Assembly (NCBI RefSeq): GCF_023721755.1
Contig: NZ_JAMDLH010000003.1
Coordinates: 248,001 to 312,000 of the forward strand
Direction of reading: 5' to 3'
Origin: Pleomorphomonas sp. NRK KF1
Lineage (GTDB): Bacteria > Pseudomonadota > Alphaproteobacteria > Rhizobiales > Pleomorphomonadaceae
DNA length: 64,000 nt
This document shows positions 48,580-56,267 of this stretch, one piece after another; position 1 is the stretch's first letter; the number at the start of each line of letters is the position of its first letter. Made by a program: the position numbers and the translations under genes. Under the pieces are notes generated by a model. It had not been told where the DNA came from. It did not search any database and saw only the letters and a list, made by a program, of their open reading frames with translations.

Positions 48580-49698
48580 ATGACATTGGCGAAGTTGGGC
48601 GAAGGGGCGGCTGCTGCCGTCGACCTTCGCGGTGTTGCGTTTTCGGAAGCCGAGCGGGTGATTTTCCGCGCCGGACCGCTCTCGGCCTCGGCCTTCCGAT
48701 TTGCCTCCGGCGTCGACGCCGTCAGGCTGTCGAATGGACACGACGAGGTGGTGGTGCTGCCTTTCCAGGGGCAGCATGTCTGGTCTGCCCGTCTTGGCGG
48801 CCGCGACGTCGGCATGAAGTCGATGTTCGACATGCCGCGCCCGACGCAGAAGTTCTTCGAGACTTATGGCGGCTATTTCCAGCACGCTGGCATCACGGCG
48901 ATCGGCGCTCCCGGCCCGATGGAGCGCCGCGAGCAGCATGGCGAGTTGCCTAACGCCCCCTATCGTGATGCAGCCGTCCTGATCGGCGAGGACGCAAGCG
49001 GGCGCTACATCGCCGTCACCGGCCGCTACAACCACACGGTTGCCTTTGCCACCAACTACGAGGCGGTGCCGCTCCTGAAGCTCTACGAGGGACGGTCGCG
49101 GATCTCGATTGGCATCACCGTCACCAACCTGAAATCGTCGCCGCTCACGGTCCATTATCTCGGCCATCTCAACTGGCGCGCCCGCGAAGGCGGCCGGTTG
49201 GTCGGCACGGTGCATGAGACGGCCGAGAGTTTGCGTGTCCGCCAGGAAATCCCGCCGCATATCAAGCCTGGGCCGGGCTATGTCGAATGGATTGCCGAAC
49301 TCGCCAAAGATCCCAGCAAGGCCGGCACCCTGACGTCGGACAAGATTTTCGCGCCCGAAGTGGTGTTCGCCTTCGATCCTCTGACCGACGACGAAGGCAG
49401 ATCGCATTTCATGCAGATCCATCCGGACGGGACGGCCGACTACACCTCCTTCAGGCCCGAGGACACTGGTGCCGCGGCCCGCTGGATCTGCCGGACCGGC
49501 GATCAGGAGGCGGTCGGAATGGCCTTCCCCGTGCGATCACCCGACGAGGCGGCGCGCGTCAATGGGCAAGAGGTGACCCACGCCCCGCTGGCCCAAGGGG
49601 AACGCTTCACGACGGAGATCATCGCGGCCGTCTTCACACCGGCGGAAGCGGAGGCTATGGCCCGCCATATAGAGGCGGTGAAGCGCCAGCGCGCCTGA
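48580..49698 (+). CDS. DUF4432 (aldose-1-epimerase-like) protein
   Basis: 372 residues. All-beta galactose-mutarotase-like fold: HDEVVVLPFQGQHVWSARLG at the start, MERREQHGELPNAPYRDA (the HGEL segment), LTVHYLGHLNWR and a C-terminal FTTEIIAAVFTPAEAE. DUF4432 proteins occur near sugar-catabolic genes and are presumed to epimerise or bind sugar anomers. Here it is 123 bp after the ATPase gene with no sugar genes adjacent except the GH1 enzyme 1.3 kb away on the other strand. Confidence 0.8.
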   Translation: MTLAKLGEGAAAAVDLRGVAFSEAERVIFRAGPLSASAFRFASGVDAVRLSNGHDEVVVLPFQGQHVWSARLGGRDVGMKSMFDMPRPTQKFFETYGGYFQHAGITAIGAPGPMERREQHGELPNAPYRDAAVLIGEDASGRYIAVTGRYNHTVAFATNYEAVPLLKLYEGRSRISIGITVTNLKSSPLTVHYLGHLNWRAREGGRLVGTVHETAESLRVRQEIPPHIKPGPGYVEWIAELAKDPSKAGTLTSDKIFAPEVVFAFDPLTDDEGRSHFMQIHPDGTADYTSFRPEDTGAAARWICRTGDQEAVGMAFPVRSPDEAARVNGQEVTHAPLAQGERFTTEIIAAVFTPAEAEAMARHIEAVKRQRA

Positions 49699-49711
49699 GG
49701 GAGCGTGGAGT

Positions 49712-50116
49712 TCAGCTGAAGGCGTCGAGTGTCGTCTTCATCATGTCGTTGGCCACCTTCATGGTCTTGGCGGAGGCCTCGTAGCTCATGCGGGCGGTCA
49801 TGACGTTGACCAACTCGCTGGTCATGTCGACGTTGGGGGTAGCTACCATGCCCTCGGCGTCGGCATCCGGCGACGACGGGTCATAGCTCGGAACATAGGG
49901 ATCGCCGCCGGCGTTGACGATGCGCGCGGATACGCCGCCGCCCTTGACGTCTGACTGTTTCACTGTCACCGGCGCATAAGCGGACGTCCCGCCTGAAGCG
50001 CTTGGTAGCGGACCCGATGATTGGGCATTGGCAATGTTTTGTGCCGAAGCTTCAAGGCGTGTCGTGGCGGCCTGCATCCCCGACGTGGAAATCGACGATT
50101 TGGGCGAAATGGACAT
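49712..50116 (-). CDS. FlgC-like flagellar rod protein, orphan
   Basis: 134 residues from the ATG at 50114-50116. N-terminal ISTSGMQAATTRLEASAQNI and C-terminal VDMTSELVNVMTARMSYEAS, then KTMKVANDMMKTTL, are the paired amphipathic helices of flagellar rod proteins; the NVDMTSE-type C-terminus and length point to FlgC. The middle loop (QSSGPLPSASGG...) is Ser/Gly-rich. No other flagellar gene is in the window, so it is either a duplicate of flgC or a solitary remnant. It converges on the DUF4432 gene with a 13-bp gap. Confidence 0.85.
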   Translation of the reverse strand: MSISPKSSISTSGMQAATTRLEASAQNIANAQSSGPLPSASGGTSAYAPVTVKQSDVKGGGVSARIVNAGGDPYVPSYDPSSPDADAEGMVATPNVDMTSELVNVMTARMSYEASAKTMKVANDMMKTTLDAFS

Positions 50117-50410
50117 CGGGGCGGCTCCAGGCACTCGAAGTCCTACATTATGGGGCGAAGACGCTAAGCCCGCCTTGCCGCGATGGAGAGAATTTGAATC
50201 ATTGCCCGCTCCAGGTGTCGCCGGGACGATTTATCTCCATTTCCGGGAATCTTTGGACGGCGGTTCCTAGAAGAATGCCCTCTTCCGATGCCAAATGAAG
50301 AGGCACCCGGACACGGGTGCGGCGGGATTTGACCAGTAGCTTGCGACCGCCGGATCAATCGCTAAAGCGCCATGCCCTCGGCATGGTGGGGCCTTTTCCA
50401 GGAGGCGACC
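50117..50410. other. Non-coding region with three hairpins upstream of small genes
   Basis: 294 bp without a credible gene. Three perfect inverted repeats follow each other: CCTCTTC/GAAGAGG (50279-50285 and 50297-50303), GCACCCG-GACA-CGGGTGC (50303-50320) and CCATGCC-CTC-GGCATGG (50370-50386). The last lies 15 bp before the Shine-Dalgarno of the 33-codon ORF. Promoters for the FlgC-like gene (minus) and the small genes (plus) should be here. Confidence 0.5.
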
Positions 50411-50512
50411 ATGACCGTCACTCACCCGACAATGCCTATCCACGCCGCCGGACGATGCTGTCGTCGATTTTTTCGAACGTGGCTGAAACCAAACGCTCTC
50501 GAACGGGTTTGA
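50411..50512 (+). CDS. Putative 33-residue small protein or leader peptide
   Basis: ATG at 50411 with a near-perfect AGGAGG (50400-50405) at ideal distance, stop TGA at 50510-50512. The product starts MTVTHPTMPIHAAG and continues into a basic, Cys/Arg/Phe-rich stretch (CCRRFFRTWLKP). It begins 25 bp after a 7-bp hairpin and ends 36 bp before the next start. It could be a leader peptide controlling the 90-aa gene or a free small protein. No family recognised; support is the Shine-Dalgarno and position only. Confidence 0.45.
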   Translation: MTVTHPTMPIHAAGRCCRRFFRTWLKPNALERV

Positions 50513-50548
50513 TGGGTGGCCGGTGCGCGCCGGCCCTGGAGGCAGGAA

Positions 50549-50821
50549 ATGGATAGCGGATATATCGTCGAACTGGCCGGCGAAGCGGCCGGTGTGTTGG
50601 TTGGCGCCGGTGGCGTCTATGAGTTTCACGCGGTGGATCCCCGCTTTCGCTCTCTTGAGGGAGCGGTCTTCGACAATGGTTTTGCTGCCGAGCGCGCAGT
50701 ACGGCGCCTCGCCCGTCAAGGGGCGGGAAAGACGACGCAACGCGGCCGTCGCCAGTATTCCCTCTTCCGCGATGGACTTGGTCTGTCGGGGCGCCCGACG
50801 ATCGAGGCTTTCAGCACGTAA
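50549..50821 (+). CDS. Conserved-looking 90-residue protein of unknown function
   Basis: 90 residues from the ATG at 50549 after GGAGGCAGG. The first half, SGYIVELAGEAAGVLV and FHAVDPRFRSLEGAVF, resembles a family of small Rhizobiales hypothetical proteins with an 'F-x-A-x-D-x-x-F-x-x-L-E-G' core; the second half is Arg-rich (AAERAVRRLARQ). Soluble, no signal peptide. It follows the 33-codon ORF by 36 bp. Function unknown. Confidence 0.65.
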   Translation: MDSGYIVELAGEAAGVLVGAGGVYEFHAVDPRFRSLEGAVFDNGFAAERAVRRLARQGAGKTTQRGRRQYSLFRDGLGLSGRPTIEAFST

Positions 50822-50930
50822 TCCTAGTCCAGACCTTTTCTTGAATCTCTTCTTAAGTCCTTTAATTGACCTCTGTTTTGCCTTGGTTGTCCTTCTCGGC
50901 CGTTACCCTTCCAGACGCGCCGATCAACTT

Positions 50931-50965
50931 CCCCGGGAGCGTTGGCTCCCGGGGCTTTTTGTTTT
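50931..50965 (+). terminator. Rho-independent terminator
   Basis: CCCCGGGAGC (50931-50940), loop GTTG, GCTCCCGGGG (50945-50954), then CTTTTTGTTTT. It is one of the strongest terminators in the window and points in plus orientation, 110 bp past the 90-aa gene, with a pyrimidine-rich stretch between. It ends just before the convergent beta-glucosidase stop. Confidence 0.88.
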
Positions 50966-50971
50966 CGTTGG

Positions 50972-52330
50972 TCACACGGACGCGGCCTGGGCCCTGCCGG
51001 CGATGAGGTCGCGATACCAGAGGGCCGAGGACTTCGGCGTTCGCACCTGTGTCTCGTAATCGACGTAGACGACGCCGAAGCGCTTCGCATAGCCGTGCGA
51101 CCACTCGTAATTGTCCATCAGTGACCAGACGAAATAGCCGTCGACGCGGATCCCCTTGTCGCGGGCGTCGGCGAGGACCGTCAGATGCTTGTCAAGGTAG
51201 TCGATGCGGCCGGGATCGTCGCATTTGCCGTCGATGAGCTCGTCATACTGGGCGCAGCCGTTTTCCGCGATGTAGATGGGCGGCAGCTTGTAGCGGGCAT
51301 CGAGGTCGGTAAGCAGGCGATCGAGGGCCGGCGCATGGATCTCCCAGCCCATGGCTGTGCGCGGCACGTTCTCCGCCTGAACGGAACGGGCGCGCGGGAA
51401 GGGCAGGGCGGGGTCGGCAACGATCCGCTCGGGCGCGTAGAAATTCAGCCCGAGGAAATCGATCGGCGTCGAGATGATCTTGAGATCGTCCGGCTCGATC
51501 GTCGGCATGATCGGGCCGAAGGCGTCCAGGACATCGGCGGGATAGTGGCCGAGAAACACCGGGTCCATGAATACGCCGTCATGGAAGGCGCGGTAGCGCT
51601 CGGTGGCGGCGATGTCCTCGGGACGGCCGCTGGCTGGATAGAGAGCCTTGGCGTTATAGACGATGCCGGACGGAAGGTCTGCGCGACGCGCCTTGATCGC
51701 CTGCATGGCAAGGCCATGGGCAAGGTTCAGCGTATGAATGGATGCGAGCGCTGCGGTCAGATTGCGTTCCCCGGGGGCATGTTCGCCGATGAGGTAGGAC
51801 AGATGGCCGGAGCACCAGGGCTCGTTGAGCGTCATGATGCCCGACAGACGGTCGCCGAGGCGGGCCATCACCACGTCGGTGTAGTCGGCGAAGGCATAGG
51901 CGGTGTCGCGGGCGCACCAGCCGCCGCGACCGTGCTGCTCGATCGGCAGATCCCAGTGATAAAGGGTTGCGTAGGGCTTTATCTCCGCCTTCAGCAACTC
52001 GTCGATCAGCCGATCGTAGAAGTCGATGCCCTTTTCGTTGACCGGGCCGCGACCGTCGGGAATGACTCGTGGCCAGGCGATCGAGAAGCGATAGGCATCT
52101 GCCGAAAGGGACCTCAGCAGGCGCACGTCTTCCGGCATCCGGTGGTAATGATCGCAAGCGACGTCGCCGGTGTCGCCATTCCTGACGCGGCCTGGAATGC
52201 GGGAAAAGGCGTCCCAGATGCTCGGCTTGCGACCATCCTCGTCGTGGGCGCCTTCTATCTGATAGGCGGCGGTGGCGTAGCCGAACACAAACTCGCGGGG
52301 AAAACGTTTCGAAAGCGCGGCGTTGGACAT
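50972..52330 (-). CDS. GH1 beta-glucosidase
   Basis: 452 residues from the ATG at 52328-52330, preceded by GAGGAGGAGCCC. Glycoside hydrolase family 1: FPREFVFGYATAAYQIEG at the N-terminus, acid/base Glu in TLNEPWCSG, nucleophile Glu in YIAENGC, and the sugar-binding DGYFVWSLMDNYEWSHGY. No signal peptide, so cytoplasmic, acting on imported beta-glucosides or cellobiose-like sugars. Not linked to a transporter here; divergent from the AI-2E family gene. Confidence 0.95.
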   Translation of the reverse strand: MSNAALSKRFPREFVFGYATAAYQIEGAHDEDGRKPSIWDAFSRIPGRVRNGDTGDVACDHYHRMPEDVRLLRSLSADAYRFSIAWPRVIPDGRGPVNEKGIDFYDRLIDELLKAEIKPYATLYHWDLPIEQHGRGGWCARDTAYAFADYTDVVMARLGDRLSGIMTLNEPWCSGHLSYLIGEHAPGERNLTAALASIHTLNLAHGLAMQAIKARRADLPSGIVYNAKALYPASGRPEDIAATERYRAFHDGVFMDPVFLGHYPADVLDAFGPIMPTIEPDDLKIISTPIDFLGLNFYAPERIVADPALPFPRARSVQAENVPRTAMGWEIHAPALDRLLTDLDARYKLPPIYIAENGCAQYDELIDGKCDDPGRIDYLDKHLTVLADARDKGIRVDGYFVWSLMDNYEWSHGYAKRFGVVYVDYETQVRTPKSSALWYRDLIAGRAQAASV

Positions 52331-52460
52331 CGGGCTCCTCCTCATCTGACACAACGCATTGCCATGAATCGGTTCACGCCGAAAGCCCCCGTCGTTTCTT
52401 TTTGCGTTCGTCCGGAATGGGCTGTATTTGGGCCATCACTGAAGGAGATGATCGCGGGCG

Positions 52461-53477
52461 ATGGATAAGCTGGCTTCGTTCAACTGGGTGAAGATCGCCT
52501 CCTATCTGATCGTTGGCATCGCCCTGCTTCTTTGCCTTGAGATGGGGTTGCTCGCTGGCCTCCTGGCGGGGCTACTCGTTCATGAGACGGCGATCAGCGC
52601 CTCTCCCTGGCTCCGCAACCGTACCGGCTGGACCCAGCAAATGGGCAAGGCGGTGGCTCTTGTCGTCATCGTGGCAGCGATCTCGCTCGGCATCACGGCC
52701 GCCGTCGTTTCGGCCGGCTCGCTGTTCACCAACGGATCCGAGGGACTGTTCGCCCTCATTCACAAGATGGCGCAGGTCCTGGAGACCGGGCGCACCTATC
52801 TTCCGCCCTGGATCGGCGATTATCTCCCCGTCAACACCGATGAGCTTCGGCGCCAGGCGGTGAAGTTCCTGCAGGACAATGCCTGGGAGCTACAGCGTTT
52901 CGGTCAGGACGTCGGCCGCATCCTCGTCTACATCCTGTTCGGCATCATCATCGGCTCGCTGGTGTTGTTCCGCAGGCCGCCCGATAAGCCGCACGGTCCC
53001 CTGTCCATCGAACTGATCGGTCGCGTTCGTCGCCTGACGCTGTCCTTCCGTCGTGTGGTTTTCGCGCAGATCCGCATTTCACTTCTCAACACGACGCTGA
53101 CAGCCCTCTTCCTCTATGGCCTCGATCCGTTGATCGGCGTTCAATTGCCGTTCCTGAAGACCATGGTGGCGGTGACCTTCATCGTCGGCCTGCTGCCGGT
53201 GATCGGCAACATCATCTCCAACACGGTCATCTTCATCGTCAGCCTGGGTGTGTCGGCTCCGGCGGCGATCGCCGCGCTGATCTTCCTGATCGCCATCCAC
53301 AAGCTCGAGTATTTCGTCAACGCCCGCATCATCGGCACGCAGATCAACTCGCGCGCCTGGGAAATGCTCACGGTCATGCTCGCCATGGAAGCGACCTTCG
53401 GTGTGCCGGGACTGATCGCAGCGCCCGTCTTCTATGCCTACGTCAAGGAAGAATTGTCGGCCAACGGCCTGATCTGA
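52461..53477 (+). CDS. AI-2E-family transporter (TqsA/YdiK-like)
   Basis: 338 residues with seven to eight membrane helices arranged as in the AI-2E transporter family: paired N-terminal helices, a soluble stretch near 110-155, and the C-terminal signature LPFLKTMVAVTFIVGLLPVIGN then NTVIFIVSL and HKLEYFVNARIIGTQI. Members export autoinducer-2 (TqsA), ions or unknown substrates, so the name does not fix function. AAGGAGATGATCG precedes the ATG. The stop is 84 bp before modA. Confidence 0.9.
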   Translation: MDKLASFNWVKIASYLIVGIALLLCLEMGLLAGLLAGLLVHETAISASPWLRNRTGWTQQMGKAVALVVIVAAISLGITAAVVSAGSLFTNGSEGLFALIHKMAQVLETGRTYLPPWIGDYLPVNTDELRRQAVKFLQDNAWELQRFGQDVGRILVYILFGIIIGSLVLFRRPPDKPHGPLSIELIGRVRRLTLSFRRVVFAQIRISLLNTTLTALFLYGLDPLIGVQLPFLKTMVAVTFIVGLLPVIGNIISNTVIFIVSLGVSAPAAIAALIFLIAIHKLEYFVNARIIGTQINSRAWEMLTVMLAMEATFGVPGLIAAPVFYAYVKEELSANGLI

Positions 53478-53513
53478 GAGTGCCGGTTTCCCGACGCTTG
53501 CGCTCTTTCGATG

Positions 53514-53541
53514 ATCGTTATAACCTGATGTATATAACGAC
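53514..53541. promoter_or_regulatory. Mo-box: ModE/MopAB-type operator of modABC
   Basis: ATCGTTATAAC-CTGATG-TATATAACGAC has the 11-6-11 arrangement of the alphaproteobacterial Mo-box (consensus ATCGNTATATA-N6-TATATAACGAT); the TCGTTATA and TATAACGA arms are exact complements. It overlaps the likely -10 (TATAAC at 53519) and lies 21 bp before modA. Molybdate-loaded ModE-type repressors bind such sites and shut off modABC. Confidence 0.85.
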
Positions 53542-53561
53542 CAGACGGGAAACCCATCTTC

Positions 53562-54326
53562 ATGAAAAAGTCGCTCGCCCTCGTTGCCGCGCTTGCGCTC
53601 GGCCTCCTGACTTCGGCTGCCTCCGCCGCCGATCAGGTGCGGATTTTCGCCGCCGCCTCGGTGGCGCCGTCGATTCAGAAGATCGCCGATACCTACAAGG
53701 TCGGCAAGGACGTCGAGGTACTGGTGACTCCGGCCGCCTCAGGTGCGCTGGCCAAGCAGATCGAGGCCGGTGCGCCTGCCGACATCTTCATTTCGGCCGA
53801 TCTCAAGTGGATGACCTATGCCAACGAGAAGGGCTTGATGAAGGAGGGCAGCAGTTTCAACCTCCTTGGCAACTCACTGGTGCTGGTTGCCGCCAAGGAT
53901 GACAAGGTCGCCGTCGACCTTGCCGACACGGCGGCGCTGCAGTCCGTGCTCGGCGACGAGCGCCTTGCCGTCGGTGAGGCCAAGAGCGTTCCGGCCGGCG
54001 CCTATGCCGAGGAGGCGCTGAAGTCGCTTGGCCTTTACGATGCGGTGTCGCCGCGTTTTGCCCCGGCCGAAAACGTCCGCGTCGCCCTGCAGATGGTCGC
54101 CCGCGGCGAAGCCAAGCTCGGCATCGTCTATGGTACCGATGCCGCCGCCGAGCCCGGTGTCGCCGTCGCCGCCACTTTCCCCGAAACGAGCCACAAGGCC
54201 ATCGTCTATCCGATCGGCCTGACCAAGGGCGCCGGCCCGAGCGCTGCCGATTTCGTTGCCTATCTCAAGGGGCCGGAGGCAGATGCCGTGTTCGCGGCCG
54301 CCGGCTTCATCAAGCCGGCCAAGTGA
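53562..54326 (+). CDS. modA: Molybdate ABC transporter substrate-binding protein
   Basis: 254 residues with a signal peptide (MKKSLALVAALALGLLTSAASA, cleavage before ADQ). Mature start VRIFAAASVAPSIQKIAD is the ModA signature, and FISADLKWMTYANEKGLM and GIVYGTDAAAEPGV are the ligand-loop regions. It captures molybdate (and tungstate) in the periplasm for ModBC. First gene of modABC, directly behind the Mo-box. Confidence 0.96.
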   Translation: MKKSLALVAALALGLLTSAASAADQVRIFAAASVAPSIQKIADTYKVGKDVEVLVTPAASGALAKQIEAGAPADIFISADLKWMTYANEKGLMKEGSSFNLLGNSLVLVAAKDDKVAVDLADTAALQSVLGDERLAVGEAKSVPAGAYAEEALKSLGLYDAVSPRFAPAENVRVALQMVARGEAKLGIVYGTDAAAEPGVAVAATFPETSHKAIVYPIGLTKGAGPSAADFVAYLKGPEADAVFAAAGFIKPAK

Positions 54327-54413
54327 GTGGCCGCCCTCCGACCGATCTCGGTCGGGATGTTCGCTCGCCGATGACCCCTTGCCGGCCGGGTGCCGATCGA
54401 CCACTGTGAGCTG

Positions 54414-55103
54414 ATGCCGGATCTCTCCCCAGACGCCTGGACCGCCATTGCCCTGAGCTTCAAGGTCGCCGCCGTGGCGACCCTTTGGGGCGTTCCCGTT
54501 TCCACCGTGCTGGCGCTGATTCTGGCGCGCGGTCGGTTTCCCGGCAAGGCGCTGTTCGATGGCCTCATCCACTTGCCGCTGGTGCTGCCGCCGGTGGTTA
54601 CCGGTTACGCTCTCTTGCTGCTGCTCGGACGCAAGGGGCTGATCGGGGCCTTTCTCGACCAGCACTTCGGCATCGTCTTCGCCTTTCGCTGGACGGGCGC
54701 CGTCGTCGCCGCCGTGGTGATGTCGCTGCCGATCATCGTGCGCGCCATCCGATTGTCGATCGAAGCGGTCGACGCTCGGCTCGAGCAGGCATCCGGCGCC
54801 TTGGGTGCCGGTCCCTTTGCCACTTTCTTCCTGGTGACGCTTCCGTTGTCGCTGCCGGGTATCCTGGTGGGGGCAACGCTTGGATTTGCCAAGGCGCTCG
54901 GCGAGTTCGGCGCCACCATCACCTTCGTCTCCAATATACCCGGCGAGACGCGCACCATCGCGTCGGCCATCTACACCGCGAGCCAAAGCCCGGAAGGCGA
55001 TGGCGAGGCGCTTCTCCTGTCGGTGATCGCCGCTTGCATCGGTCTTGCCGCGCTGGTCGCATCGGAAGTCATCGCCCGTTGGTTCAGGAGGGCCTCGTCG
55101 TGA
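54414..55103 (+). CDS. modB: Molybdate ABC transporter permease
   Basis: 229 residues from the ATG at 54414, matching the usual ModB length and aligning with the E. coli start; a GTG at 54390 adds eight residues. Five to six membrane helices, LIHLPLVLPPVVTGYALLLL, EAA loop LEQASGALGAGPFATFFLVT and GEFGATITFVSNIPGETRTI, all diagnostic. The last bases (GTGA) overlap the modC start. Confidence 0.95.
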   Translation: MPDLSPDAWTAIALSFKVAAVATLWGVPVSTVLALILARGRFPGKALFDGLIHLPLVLPPVVTGYALLLLLGRKGLIGAFLDQHFGIVFAFRWTGAVVAAVVMSLPIIVRAIRLSIEAVDARLEQASGALGAGPFATFFLVTLPLSLPGILVGATLGFAKALGEFGATITFVSNIPGETRTIASAIYTASQSPEGDGEALLLSVIAACIGLAALVASEVIARWFRRASS

Positions 55104-56164
55104 TCGACGTGGAGATCCATCAGCGCCTGGGCGGCTTCCAACTCGATGTCGATTTCTCCGGCGACGGTGGCGTCACCGCGCTGTTCGGTCCCTCCGGCTC
55201 GGGCAAGTCGTCGGTGATCAAGTTCATCGCCGGGTTGACGCGGCTTCGTTCCGGCCGAATCGTCGTCGATGGCGCGGTGATGGCCGATGGAGAAGGGCGG
55301 CACGTGCGGCCGCATCGCCGCCGGATCGGCGTGGTGTTCCAGGAAGCGCGGCTGTTCCCGCACCTGTCCGTCCGACACAATCTTCGTTACGGCCGATTGT
55401 TTACGCCCCGAGGCCAGCGTCACATCGCCGAGGGACCGGTGATCGAGACGCTCGGCATCGGTCATCTTCTCGACCGTCATCCGTCGACGTTGAGCGGCGG
55501 CGAACAGCAGCGTGTCTCCCTTGGTCGGGCACTGCTCGCATCGCCGCGCCTGTTGCTGATGGACGAGCCGCTCGCCTCCCTCGACGCACCGCGTCGCCTG
55601 GAAATCCTGCCGCTGATCGAAGCCCTTCGCGACGAGTTCGGCATTCCCATCGTATATGTCAGCCACGCCGTCGAGGAGGTGGTTCGGCTGGCCGGCAAGG
55701 TGGTGGTTCTTGAGGGCGGCAAGGTGGCGCGCGTCGGCTCGCCCACCGATGTGTTTCGCGTCGCAGCCGACCGCTTCGAGATCATGTCGGTAATCGAGGG
55801 GCGGCTTGGGCCGCCGAACGGCCCGTTCCAGTTGACGCCCGTCGAAACGCCGGCGGGTATCGTCTGGCTGAACGGCCTCGTGCGGCCACTGGGGCGCGAG
55901 GTGCGCGTGCTGGTTCACGCAACCGACGTGGCGCTTGCCACCCGTCGTCCGGAGGGGGTAACCATCCGGACCGTGCTGGTCGGCACCGTGGCCGATGTGC
56001 CCGATGGCTCCGGGCCGAGCGTCACGGTCGACGTGGCGCTTGATGGCGGTTCTCATATCGCCGCCTCGGTCACGCGGGCGGCGGTGGCCGAGCTGGATCT
56101 CAAGCCGGGGCGGCCGGTGTTCGCGTTGGTGAAATCGGTGGCGCTTGACGAGCGTCCTTTGTGA
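55100..56164 (+). CDS. modC: Molybdate ABC transporter ATP-binding protein
   Basis: 354 residues from the GTG at 55100, coupled to modB by GTGA overlap and preceded by AGGAGGG. Walker A FGPSGSGKSSVIKF (from residue 32), signature LSGGEQQRVSLGRALL, Walker B LLLMDEPLASLDAPRR. The C-terminal 100 residues contain the Mop/TOBE domain (RVLVHATDVALATRRPEG) that binds molybdate for feedback control. Completes the modABC importer; purU follows 103 bp later. Confidence 0.95.
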   Translation: MIDVEIHQRLGGFQLDVDFSGDGGVTALFGPSGSGKSSVIKFIAGLTRLRSGRIVVDGAVMADGEGRHVRPHRRRIGVVFQEARLFPHLSVRHNLRYGRLFTPRGQRHIAEGPVIETLGIGHLLDRHPSTLSGGEQQRVSLGRALLASPRLLLMDEPLASLDAPRRLEILPLIEALRDEFGIPIVYVSHAVEEVVRLAGKVVVLEGGKVARVGSPTDVFRVAADRFEIMSVIEGRLGPPNGPFQLTPVETPAGIVWLNGLVRPLGREVRVLVHATDVALATRRPEGVTIRTVLVGTVADVPDGSGPSVTVDVALDGGSHIAASVTRAAVAELDLKPGRPVFALVKSVALDERPL

Positions 56165-56267
56165 CAGGCGGCCGACCGTTGGTCGCTTCTGAATGCTTTA
56201 GCCTCTTTCCTCAGGAGGCAGGCCAAGCTAACTAGCGTCGATCAAATCGCGACGAGGTTTTCCGACC

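Noticed and set aside
46864-49422. 852-codon open frame on the minus strand
   Set aside because: Antisense to the HerA-like and DUF4432 genes, both of which have clear family motifs. The translation shows no domain.
50411-50512. DUF1127-type small Arg-rich protein
   Set aside because: The 33-residue frame is basic, but lacks the DUF1127 L-D-D-R-x-L-x-D-I/L-G-L pattern, so I left it as an unknown small ORF.
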